DNA from: an uncultured Acetobacteraceae bacterium
GTDB lineage: Bacteria; Pseudomonadota; Alphaproteobacteria; Acetobacterales; Acetobacteraceae
DNA length: 64,000 nucleotides
Assembly: GCA_903924985.1 (NCBI GenBank)
Contig: CAIYDT010000046.1
Location: forward strand, 1-64,000
Reading direction: 5' to 3'
The translations under genes were made by a program, and so were the position numbers. Positions 35,578 through 43,297 of this stretch are shown here, one piece after another. Numbering within the stretch: the first letter of the stretch is position 1; the number at the start of each line of letters is the position of its first letter. The notes beneath the pieces are model-generated. The model was not told where the DNA came from. It did not search any database and worked only from the letters and a program-made list of their open reading frames with translations.

Positions 35578-35976
35578 ATGCGCTACGTTCCGCCGTTCGA
35601 AGCCATCAAGCAGCATCTGAAATTCGCCACCATCCGCGGCGACACCGTGGTCAGTATGAAATACGAAGAAGCGCAACAGATGATTCGTGCGCTCCTGTCG
35701 GCGTTTGAGGTTGATGAGCCGTGGTATCTGCTACAGAACCCCGACGTCGCGGCTGGAATCAAGGATGGCACAATCCGTTCCGCCCGTCAGCATTTCATCG
35801 ATCACGGATATTTCGAGGGCCGGTCGCCATTTTCGGTACAAATCGACGAGCAGTGGTACCTGGAGCAGAACCCCGATGTCGCCGAAACAGTGAAACTCGG
35901 GGACTATACATCGGCGCAGCACCACTACGACGGCCCCGGATATCGGGAAGGACGGCTACCGTTCCCGCTGCGGTAG
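35578..35976 (+). CDS. Small protein with two 'NPDV' repeats
   Basis: A 132-residue protein containing two ~40-residue repeats: PWYLLQNPDVAAGIKDG with ARQHFIDHGYFEGRSPF, and QWYLEQNPDVAETVKLG with AQHHYDGPGYREGRLPF. The WYLxxNPDVA...HY...GxxEGRxPF repeat occurs in many alphaproteobacteria, often as a module beside glycosyltransferase or secreted-protein domains; here it stands almost alone after ~45 unrelated residues. It is cytosolic by the lack of a signal. AGGAG precedes the ATG. The function of the repeat is unknown. Confidence 0.75.
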   Translation: MRYVPPFEAIKQHLKFATIRGDTVVSMKYEEAQQMIRALLSAFEVDEPWYLLQNPDVAAGIKDGTIRSARQHFIDHGYFEGRSPFSVQIDEQWYLEQNPDVAETVKLGDYTSAQHHYDGPGYREGRLPFPLR

Positions 35977-35991
35977 CCGCCCGCCCGATTG

Positions 35992-37338
35992 TCACAGGTG
36001 CGCGGTTACGTCCCGCGCGGACATCGATTGGATCGCCGACAGGCGCTTGAACAGGGTTTCCGCCGGAATTTCCGACCCACCAACATCCAGGCAATCGGCG
36101 AATTTGTCATAGAGCTGCTGTTCCGTCAGCGGCCGCGTCGCGTGGCCGGTGGCACGCTTCACGGGTTCGCCAGCAACGATCTTCCCGTTGGTCAGCTCGA
36201 CCGTGACCGAGTCCGCCGGGGCGGCGCCAGACATTTCGGGATCGTAGTCGGTGGTGGTGACGATTTCGACCTTGCTCATCAGCGCCTGAATATCCGGCCG
36301 TTGCACGAATTCATCGGTCAGCTCGCGCAGCCCGACACGCTTTGCGACGATGCCGCTGGCCATGGCGAATTCGATGCTGAATTTCGCCGCGAGGCCGGTG
36401 TCCGGCGTGTGGTTGCGCAGCACGGTCGCGAAATAGTCGCTGATACTGACGGTAATCTTCTTCACCTCAGACGGATCCACCGGCGTTTCGTTCACCAGGT
36501 CCAGCATGCAGTCGATCGCTCGGTGTGTGCAGTAGCAAGTGGGGTATTTCTTGATACCCAGCCCCTGCGTCAGGATCGCCCAGTCGGTGCCGGCTTTGGA
36601 CTCGCTGGTGCGGTCTTCCGAACCGGTGGGGGAGATGGCATGGAGAAAACCCTGCGGATGCTCCAGCGCGTCGGTGTTGGCGGTGAAACCGGCCTCCGCC
36701 AACCGCGCCGCCATGATCCCGGCGTGCGCGGCTTTGCCGGCATGGAACGGTTTCGTCATGGTCCCGAAATTCGACATCAACCCCGACGACTGCGAGCCGC
36801 CGAGCGCGATGGCGATGGCGGATTTCTCCGCGTCGAGTTTGCGGAGTTTGGCGCAGGCAGCGGCGGCGCCGATGGCGCCATACAGGCCCGTGGGGTGCCA
36901 GCCTTTGACGTGTAACAGGCCGGTATCGCGGCGGAACAGTTCCGCCCAGGTTTCGTAGCCGGCGACGTACGCAGTGATCATGTCGGCCCCCGACGAGCCG
37001 AGATGTTCGGCTTCGGCCAGGATCGCCGGAACCAAAACCGTGGAGGGGTGGCCGCGCAGTCCGACATCGTCGTAATCCAGCGCGTGGGCGGCGGTGCCGT
37101 TGATCCAGGCGACTTCGGGCGCCGGGCCTTTGCGGGTGCCGAAGGTCAGTGTCGCGTTTCCGGCACCGGGGGCAAGAACTTCGGTCATGATGCGGACGCT
37201 GTCTTCCTTGCGCCCGGCGATCATGGTGCCGATGCAGTCGATAAAGCCCATTTTGGCGACACTGACGGCTTCGTCCGGCAGGCGATTGGGCGAGAGGTCG
37301 GCGATGAATTGGCCGAGCTGCTGAGTGAGGGCGGTCAC
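35992..37338 (-). CDS. MmgE/PrpD family protein (copy 1)
   Basis: A 448-residue protein of the family that includes 2-methylcitrate dehydratase and cis-aconitate decarboxylase; most members have unknown substrates. The start MTALTQQLGQFIADL is typical. ALDYDDVGLRGHPSTVLVPA, HPTGLYGAIGAAAACAKL and NFGTMTKPFHAGKAAHAGIM carry the conserved His/Asp/Lys positions. It is closest in these motifs to the copy at 51804 and more distant from that at 46192. It is on the same strand as the MFS-hydrolase-dioxygenase genes, 128 bp downstream of the MFS, so it may be cotranscribed. Confidence 0.88.
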   Translation of the reverse strand: MTALTQQLGQFIADLSPNRLPDEAVSVAKMGFIDCIGTMIAGRKEDSVRIMTEVLAPGAGNATLTFGTRKGPAPEVAWINGTAAHALDYDDVGLRGHPSTVLVPAILAEAEHLGSSGADMITAYVAGYETWAELFRRDTGLLHVKGWHPTGLYGAIGAAAACAKLRKLDAEKSAIAIALGGSQSSGLMSNFGTMTKPFHAGKAAHAGIMAARLAEAGFTANTDALEHPQGFLHAISPTGSEDRTSESKAGTDWAILTQGLGIKKYPTCYCTHRAIDCMLDLVNETPVDPSEVKKITVSISDYFATVLRNHTPDTGLAAKFSIEFAMASGIVAKRVGLRELTDEFVQRPDIQALMSKVEIVTTTDYDPEMSGAAPADSVTVELTNGKIVAGEPVKRATGHATRPLTEQQLYDKFADCLDVGGSEIPAETLFKRLSAIQSMSARDVTAHL

Positions 37339-37466
37339 GATGTTTGCTCCTTATTCCGCTTCAAAGGCCATCCAGGCAGTTCCCATGGCGAGTAGCATCC
37401 TACACCCCGATTGTGGGAACCGGGTAGACCCGCACGGCGGCCCGCCTCATTGCACGATCTGACGGT

Positions 37467-38657
37467 TCAGTGCCGCCGTCCCCATCGGCCGGTGCCGAAC
37501 GCCAGCAACATCCCACCCGCCAACGCCAGTACGGCCGCGGCCTCATAGGTCAGACCGTAATCGCCGCTGGCGGTAATCGTCGCCGCGAAAGCGGTGGGCA
37601 TCAGCATACCGCCGGAGAACATCAACGCGGTGCCCAAACCGGTCGCTTCGGTCCGCCGCGCACCGCCGAGGTGCGCGTATTCCGCATAAGCAACCCCTGT
37701 ATAACCGCCGGCCGTGCAGCCGGCGAGCAGCACTACCGCGGCGACAGCCCATCCCGGCCAAATCGGCCCGAACTGCCCCGTCAGCGCGGCGGCGGCGGCC
37801 ATGCCCGCTCCGTGCACCGCCAGCGTGTGCGACGGTGTGAGGAAGCGGTCTGCGATCCACCCCCAGATCGGCCGGCTGACGGACCCCGCAATCTGATAAA
37901 GCGCCAGTATCCGCCCGGCGGTGATCAGGTCCAGGTGCACCACGGTCGTCAACTGCACCGTCATGAAGCTGACAAAACACAGTTGCAGCCCTGAGAAGAT
38001 GAACGTCCCCGCCGACAGCCGCCGAATGCGCTTGTCCGCCAGCAGCGCGAAGGGCCGCACCAGCGTTTGCGCCAGCCGGTAGCGCGTCCGGTCCAGCTCG
38101 GCATCCCATTCCTTGCGGGGGATTTCCATCAGCAGGATCAGCAACAGAACGGGGACGGTCTCGGCCAGCAGCGCCCCGCGCCAGCCCAAGGTCCCGACCA
38201 GCGGCGGCAACGTCAGCGCGGCGAGGACTCCCCCCAGCGGCACCCCGATCTGGCGCAGGGACATGATCGTGTTGAACACGGATTGCGGGGTTTTCGGCGC
38301 CAGGAGATGTGTACTGGCCGGTGCCGCCGCCCCATACGCCAACCCCAGCACCACGGCGGAGATGGCCAGCGCGGCGACCCCTTGAGCGGTCCCCGCGATC
38401 GCCAGCATCCCCAACGCCGCCAACAACACCGCCTGCGTCGCCCGCACCCCGCCGTAACGCCGGATCAATGCCGGAGACAGCAGCGCCGATATAATGCCCA
38501 CCCCGTACGCCGTCGCGACGAAGCCCCCAACCAGCGCGCCGTTGACGTGCAGGTCCCTCGCGACCGCCGGAGCGACGGCGGGCAGGGAATACAGCGCCAT
38601 GGTCGCCAGAGTCTGCACCGCCAGCGTCGCCGTCAGCGGCCAGATGGGCATGCGCAT
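37467..38657 (-). CDS. MFS transporter
   Basis: A 396-residue major facilitator with about 12 hydrophobic segments, beginning MRMPIWPLTATLAVQTLATM. The helix 2-3 loop SPALIRRYGGVRATQ and the central GWRGALLAETVPVLLLILL followed by MEIPRKEWDAEL are typical of organic-acid type MFS proteins. It begins 3 bp after the alpha/beta hydrolase stop and is therefore in the same transcript. It is not closely related to the tandem MFS pair at 20.7-23.0 kb. The context suggests uptake of the substrate of the dioxygenase operon. Confidence 0.86.
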   Translation of the reverse strand: MRMPIWPLTATLAVQTLATMALYSLPAVAPAVARDLHVNGALVGGFVATAYGVGIISALLSPALIRRYGGVRATQAVLLAALGMLAIAGTAQGVAALAISAVVLGLAYGAAAPASTHLLAPKTPQSVFNTIMSLRQIGVPLGGVLAALTLPPLVGTLGWRGALLAETVPVLLLILLMEIPRKEWDAELDRTRYRLAQTLVRPFALLADKRIRRLSAGTFIFSGLQLCFVSFMTVQLTTVVHLDLITAGRILALYQIAGSVSRPIWGWIADRFLTPSHTLAVHGAGMAAAAALTGQFGPIWPGWAVAAVVLLAGCTAGGYTGVAYAEYAHLGGARRTEATGLGTALMFSGGMLMPTAFAATITASGDYGLTYEAAAVLALAGGMLLAFGTGRWGRRH

Positions 38658-38660
38658 CGG

Positions 38661-39458
38661 CTAAAGCGATGCCAGGAAACTGTCGAGCAACGCGTTGGTT
38701 TGGGCGGGTTCGTCCAGTTGCGGAAAATGGCCAGTGTCCTCGACGATCTCGACCCGAACCGCGGGGACGGCCGTGCGCAGCATGTCGAGGTAAGGGCTGG
38801 ATTGGCCTTTCTTCATCGACGACCGCTCCCGCTTTTCGTTGCTGAACGTGGTCTGGATGGCCATGACCGGGACGCGCAGGGATTGCAGCGATTGCAGGGA
38901 CGCCGTCAGCCGATGCGCGTCGTAGCGCTGCAAATCCGTCAGCATCTTCTCCCCAATCTCCCTCGGTAGCCGCAGCGCGCGATCGACGACCGCCTGCGTC
39001 GTGGCCGGGGCGCTCTTGGCGGTGAACATGTCCTTGAACAGGCCCTGCGCCATGGTCGCGAAGCCGTTGGGCTGGGCGAACGCGGCTCGCAGCACAGGAC
39101 CCATCGCCGAGGCAAACTGGCTGCCATCGACCAGAACCAGGGCTTTGGTGTGGTCCGGGGCCTGCAACGCGGCTTCAATCGCGACGCGACAGCCAAGGCT
39201 GTGGCCGACAATGATGGCGGGAGGCAGGTTCAAGGCGCGCATGACCTCCGCCACATCGGCGCCGTAGCGCTCGATCGCGCAATCCGAGGCGGAGCCGTGG
39301 CTGGCGCCATGGCCGCGCAGATCGATGGCGACGGTCTGGTGCCGGGGGGACAGATGCGCCACCTGTGCGTCCCAGTCGGTGTGCCCGCACGCGAAGCCGT
39401 GCACGAAGACGATCGGCGGGTGGGCGTGGCCGGCGATGACGTGGTGGATCAGGGGCAT
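38661..39458 (-). CDS. Alpha/beta hydrolase
   Basis: A 265-residue alpha/beta-fold hydrolase. The oxyanion segment IVFVHGFACGHTDW, the strand VAIDLRGHGAS and the nucleophile elbow VGHSLGCRVAIEAAL (Ser) are clear. The acid is probably in LVLVDGS or later, and the catalytic His in VEDTGHFPQLDEPAQ. It lies between the triple dioxygenase genes (81 bp upstream) and the MFS gene (3 bp downstream), consistent with hydrolysis of an ester or ring-cleavage product in the same pathway. Confidence 0.87.
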   Translation of the reverse strand: MPLIHHVIAGHAHPPIVFVHGFACGHTDWDAQVAHLSPRHQTVAIDLRGHGASHGSASDCAIERYGADVAEVMRALNLPPAIIVGHSLGCRVAIEAALQAPDHTKALVLVDGSQFASAMGPVLRAAFAQPNGFATMAQGLFKDMFTAKSAPATTQAVVDRALRLPREIGEKMLTDLQRYDAHRLTASLQSLQSLRVPVMAIQTTFSNEKRERSSMKKGQSSPYLDMLRTAVPAVRVEIVEDTGHFPQLDEPAQTNALLDSFLASL

Positions 39459-39539
39459 GGACGGGCCTTTACGTTTGGTCGCGGGAGGTTCGGCGGCGCA
39501 CGGCGGTTCGTCAATGAAGGCCAGTGCAGGGGCGATTCG

Positions 39540-40430
39540 TTAAATGTTTGACGGCCCCATAGCCACCGTGGGCGCATCCCCGGCCACCGTCGTCCGTCGC
39601 ATATCCCGGACCGATGTCGCATCGTAACGCCTGGCCCGATGCATGGTACAACGATTATCCCACATGACCAGATCGAACGGCCGCCACACGTGCCGATACA
39701 CAAATTCCGGCTGCGTCACCTGCTCGGTCAAATCCCGGATGAAAGCTCGCGCCTCCGGCACCGGCCAGCCAATAATCTTGCCAATATGCGACGCCAAATA
39801 AACCGACTTCCGCCCGCTCACCGGATGCGTGCGCACCAGAACCTGCCGCACCGGCCGCATGGTGGCCTTCTCTATCTCGGTTAGATCCTCGAACCCCAGC
39901 ACATCGCGCGAGTACATCAGAGAATGCTCGCAGACCAGATCTTCAATCTCGGCTTTCGTCGCATCGTCGAACGAATCATAGGCCGCCCGCATATCCGCGA
40001 ACTCGGTCTCCCCACCTTTATCGACAACCACCCGCCCCGACAGCAGTGAATACTTCGCCGGCACCGCCTTGAACGAGGAGTCCGAGTGCCACAGCATATT
40101 ACCCAACGAATACAACCGCCGGCGGTTATCCCGAGCGAGGACTTCACCACCAACGTCGAGGTTGGATACGTCGGCGAAAGCTGGGTGAAGACGTTGCTCA
40201 CTCGGTTTGGATATGCCGGTTCCGCCAGTGTGCTCCAACGACCCGAAGCATTCGCTGAATCCGAGTTGTTGCTCGTCGGTTATCCGCTGATCGCGGAACA
40301 CCAGCACGGCGTAAGTCGCAATCGCTGCCTCGATCTCCGCGATCTCCGCAACCGATAAAGGCCGGGTCAGATCGGCACCCGAAACCTCACCCACGAACAG
40401 GGGGTGCAGCGGATGGATGCCGATCGTCAT
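39540..40430 (-). CDS. TauD/TfdA-family dioxygenase (third of three in tandem)
   Basis: A 296-residue Fe(II)/2-oxoglutarate-dependent dioxygenase. The iron-binding HxD is in MLWHSDSSFKAVPAKYSLL and the distal His in CTMHRARRYD. The 2-oxoglutarate-binding Arg is expected in DMRRTTVAGDAP. The middle motif VRTHPVSGRKSVYLASHIG is typical of TfdA-like enzymes acting on aryloxyacetates and similar carboxylates. The start follows the stop of the previous dioxygenase gene by 6 bp. All catalytic residues are kept, so it should be active. Confidence 0.9.
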   Translation of the reverse strand: MTIGIHPLHPLFVGEVSGADLTRPLSVAEIAEIEAAIATYAVLVFRDQRITDEQQLGFSECFGSLEHTGGTGISKPSEQRLHPAFADVSNLDVGGEVLARDNRRRLYSLGNMLWHSDSSFKAVPAKYSLLSGRVVVDKGGETEFADMRAAYDSFDDATKAEIEDLVCEHSLMYSRDVLGFEDLTEIEKATMRPVRQVLVRTHPVSGRKSVYLASHIGKIIGWPVPEARAFIRDLTEQVTQPEFVYRHVWRPFDLVMWDNRCTMHRARRYDATSVRDMRRTTVAGDAPTVAMGPSNI

Positions 40431-40436
40431 GGCCGC

Positions 40437-41348
40437 TTACTCCGCCGCCTGTTGCGCCGGAACGTGATCGATCGCCAGCCCGACGCCTTTGATCGATGTG
40501 CGCCGCAGATCGCGCCGTTCCTTCAAATCGTCGAAGCGGGTGGCACGATGCATGACGGTACGGTTGTCCCACATCACCATGTCGTTTACCGCCCACTTAT
40601 GGGAGTAAACAAATTGCGGCTGCGTCGCATGCTCCGTCAGATCGCGCAGGAAGGCGCGCGCCTCGGGGACCAGCCAGCCGTCGATCTCGCCGATGTGGGA
40701 AGACAGGTACAGGGACTTCCGCCCGGTCACCGGGTGCGTCACGACCAGACGATGCTTCACCGGCCTCAGATTGTCGGGGTTGCCGTCGTCCTTGACCTCG
40801 AACCCAATCTGCTCGCGGGAATAAACGATGGAGTGCCCGACGATCATGTCGTCGACCAGCGCCTTCGTAGCGCTATCCAGTGCGTCATAGGCGGCGCGCA
40901 TATCGGCGAATTCGGTATTGCCGCCTTTGGTCGGGTTCACCCGCGAGTGCAGCAACGTATAGCCCGCCCCCACCGCCCGGAATGACGCGTCGGAGTGCCA
41001 CAGACGGTTCGCCAGCGCATACATGCGGCGGCTGTCTTCCCGATCCCGCAACCGGTCGGTGTTTTTGCCGTCGAAGTTGGAGATATCGCCCAGTTCGATC
41101 TTCTGAAAACGGCGCTTTTCCGGCGCCATCATCTGGGCCGCCAGAGGAATCTCCAGCTCCCCGAAATTGGCACTGAACGTCACCTGCTGGTCGTCGGTCA
41201 GCGGCTGGTTCGGGAACGACAGCACGGCGAGGGAGTCCATGCCGCGTTCGATTTCCGCGACCTGTTTTGCCGTGATCGGTTGGCAAATATCGATTCCGGT
41301 CACGACACCGACAAAGCCCGGCTGGATCGGCTGAATCATCATCGTCAT
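40437..41348 (-). CDS. TauD/TfdA-family dioxygenase (second of three in tandem)
   Basis: A 303-residue Fe(II)/2-oxoglutarate dioxygenase, paralogue of both neighbours. The HxD is in RLWHSDASFRAVGAGYTLL, the distal His in TVMHRATRFD and the Arg in DLRRTSIKGVG. It differs from its sisters in the segment around the active-site lid (VGAGYTLLHSRVNP against VPAKYSLLSxR), so it may have a different substrate preference. It starts 21 bp after the first dioxygenase and ends 6 bp before the third. Confidence 0.9.
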   Translation of the reverse strand: MTMMIQPIQPGFVGVVTGIDICQPITAKQVAEIERGMDSLAVLSFPNQPLTDDQQVTFSANFGELEIPLAAQMMAPEKRRFQKIELGDISNFDGKNTDRLRDREDSRRMYALANRLWHSDASFRAVGAGYTLLHSRVNPTKGGNTEFADMRAAYDALDSATKALVDDMIVGHSIVYSREQIGFEVKDDGNPDNLRPVKHRLVVTHPVTGRKSLYLSSHIGEIDGWLVPEARAFLRDLTEHATQPQFVYSHKWAVNDMVMWDNRTVMHRATRFDDLKERRDLRRTSIKGVGLAIDHVPAQQAAE

Positions 41349-41369
41349 GGTCCAAGTCCTCCTGGTTAA

Positions 41370-42260
41370 TTAGGCTGCTTGTTGCACGGTCATACCTTCG
41401 CCGCGGATGGTGGAGCGGCGCATGTCACGGATATCGGTCAGATCGTTGTAGCGGCGGGCACGATGCATGGTGGTGCGGTTGTCCCAGATCACCAGGTCCC
41501 ACACTTTCCATGTGTGCGCGTAGACAAACTGGCGCTGCGTCGCGTGTTCCATCAGGTCGCGGATGTAAGCGCGCGCCTCCGGGATCGGCCAGCCCAAAAC
41601 CGCTCCAATATGCGCCGATAAATACAGCGACTTGCGGCCGGTGTCCGGATCGTAGCGCACCAGCCGATGCCGCACCGGTCGCAGCTTATCCTGAAACTCG
41701 GCACCGTACGCGGCTTTCGGAAAGCCGATCATCTCCCGCGAATAGGCGTTGGAGTGTTCGGTGATCAGGTCCTCGATCTCGGCCTTCGTTGCCTCATCCA
41801 GCGCGTCATACGCGGACCGCATATCGGCAAATTCGGTATTACCCCCGGTGGGCGGCACAATCCGCGCCGACAGCAACGAGTACTTCGCCGGCACCGCTCG
41901 GAATGACGCGTCGGAGTGCCACAGACGGTTCCCCAGCGATCCCAGCCGCTTCCGATCGTCCGCCGCCCGCACCCGGTTTTGCGCGTCAAGGTTGGAGATA
42001 TCCGCCATCTCCACCCGCAGCCGGTTTTCCTCCGGCTTGCTCATCTCGGCACCAGAAGAAATCTCCAGGTCCCCGAAATTGCGGCTGAAGGCGAGCTGGG
42101 TTTCATCGTCGAAGCGCTGGCCGTGAAACACCAACACGCCCCAACGGTCCATACCATCGTCGATCGCCTGGACCTGATCGCGCGACAATGGGCGCGTCAG
42201 GTCGATACCAGCGACCTCGGCCGCGAAGTTTGGCGTCAACGGCGTGAACGTCATGCTCAT
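41370..42260 (-). CDS. TauD/TfdA-family dioxygenase (first of three in tandem)
   Basis: A 296-residue Fe(II)/2-oxoglutarate dioxygenase. The HxD is in RLWHSDASFRAVPAKYSLL, the distal His in TTMHRARRYND and the Arg in DMRRSTIRGEG. VRYDPDTGRKSLYLSAHIG marks the TfdA-like core. AGGGG precedes the ATG at 42260; a second ATG two codons later is possible. It is the first gene of the reverse-strand run of three dioxygenases, hydrolase and MFS. A decayed ABC binding-protein gene starts 73 bp upstream, divergently. Confidence 0.9.
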   Translation of the reverse strand: MSMTFTPLTPNFAAEVAGIDLTRPLSRDQVQAIDDGMDRWGVLVFHGQRFDDETQLAFSRNFGDLEISSGAEMSKPEENRLRVEMADISNLDAQNRVRAADDRKRLGSLGNRLWHSDASFRAVPAKYSLLSARIVPPTGGNTEFADMRSAYDALDEATKAEIEDLITEHSNAYSREMIGFPKAAYGAEFQDKLRPVRHRLVRYDPDTGRKSLYLSAHIGAVLGWPIPEARAYIRDLMEHATQRQFVYAHTWKVWDLVIWDNRTTMHRARRYNDLTDIRDMRRSTIRGEGMTVQQAA

Positions 42261-42333
42261 GGTTGAACCCCTTCCCTACCAATGAGTATAGCGTCCAACC
42301 CGCCCGGCTTGCCAACCCCCGGCCCCCAGGGGA

Positions 42334-42441
42334 ATGATCTTGCTTGCCGCCAGCCTGCTGGCCGCGGCGCCGTCCAAGGCAGATGTGCCGGAGGTACGCT
42401 TCGCCCAGCAGTTCAGCATGGGCTATTTGCAGTTCAACGGT
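42334..42441 (+). pseudogene. ABC transporter substrate-binding protein, N-terminal remnant
   Basis: ATG 42334 opens a frame with a signal peptide-like LLAASLLAAAPSKA followed by EVRFAQQFSMGYLQFN, which resembles the mature start of nitrate/sulfonate/taurine-type (SsuA/TauA-like) binding proteins. After about 36 codons similarity stops and the frame runs into the 3' end of the convergent esterase gene. The rest of the gene and any permease or ATPase genes are missing. Its position beside TauD/TfdA dioxygenases suggests a lost uptake system. Confidence 0.5.
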
Positions 42442-42492
42442 AAGTGGGGCAAAATCGGCGGCACTATATTACCACTCCGTCATGGTCGGGCC

Positions 42493-43293
42493 TCAACCCG
42501 CGTTCCCGTGCACGAACCCTTTGATCAGCTCAAGCGCCCGTAGCGAATCCGGCGACGCTGGGTTCCCCGGAATGAACGCGTGCGGTTGCCCCGGAAAACT
42601 CTCGAACGTTATTTTCCCACCGGCTGCCGCATAACCCGAAGCGAACCCGCTCGTCATGTCCGGTGTCAGATTGTTGTCGTTGGTGCCCTGGATCACCAGC
42701 ATCGGGGGTTTCGCCGCAGCCTCCCCCCGCTGCAAAATCAGCATCGGGTTGGCATCGGTCATGTCCTCCACCGACGGCCAGAATGCGTCGTGCGCCGCCA
42801 CCAGCCGGGCGTTGCCGCTTTCCTGCATGACGCGATAGCGCTTCAACGGATCGGCCACCGGCCAGCAGGCGATGGCGAACGCCAGGGAGGCATCCCCACC
42901 CGAGGAATAGCGCGGATCGTTCGGGCGCAGCGCGCTCAACAACAGCAAATGCCCGCCCGAGGACGTCCCAAGCCCGCCCACCAACTCCGCTCGGCTACCG
43001 TATTGCTCGGCGTGCGCTTTCAGGAACCGGATTCCCGTATTCACGTCCTGGCACGCCACCGGATATTGCGCGACCGGCGGCATGCGGAAGTCGATCGACA
43101 GCACCACGATGCCATCCGCCGCCAGCGATTCCGCGATCGAGACGTTGTTGAACCGGTCGCCGCCGGTCCAGGCGCCGCCATGCACCTCCAGCACAGCGGG
43201 AAAGGGGCCGACCCCAACTGGGCGGTATAAACGCGCCAGCAGAGGCACTCCGTTCGGGCTTTGGTAAATGATATCTTCCGCGTTGAAGTTCAT
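42493..43293 (-). CDS. Alpha/beta hydrolase (esterase/lipase, HSL-like)
   Basis: A 266-residue alpha/beta hydrolase of the carboxylesterase/hormone-sensitive-lipase type. The oxyanion motif LEVHGGAWTGGDRF and the nucleophile motif GLGTSSGGHLLLL are present. The acid may be in VIQGTNDNNL and the His in FPGQPHAFIPG. ATG 43293 is preferred over an in-frame codon 36 bp upstream that falls inside otsA. It lies 4 bp downstream of otsA and is probably cotranscribed with it, though the functional link is unclear. Confidence 0.86.
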   Translation of the reverse strand: MNFNAEDIIYQSPNGVPLLARLYRPVGVGPFPAVLEVHGGAWTGGDRFNNVSIAESLAADGIVVLSIDFRMPPVAQYPVACQDVNTGIRFLKAHAEQYGSRAELVGGLGTSSGGHLLLLSALRPNDPRYSSGGDASLAFAIACWPVADPLKRYRVMQESGNARLVAAHDAFWPSVEDMTDANPMLILQRGEAAAKPPMLVIQGTNDNNLTPDMTSGFASGYAAAGGKITFESFPGQPHAFIPGNPASPDSLRALELIKGFVHGNAG

Positions 43294-43297
43294 GGTT

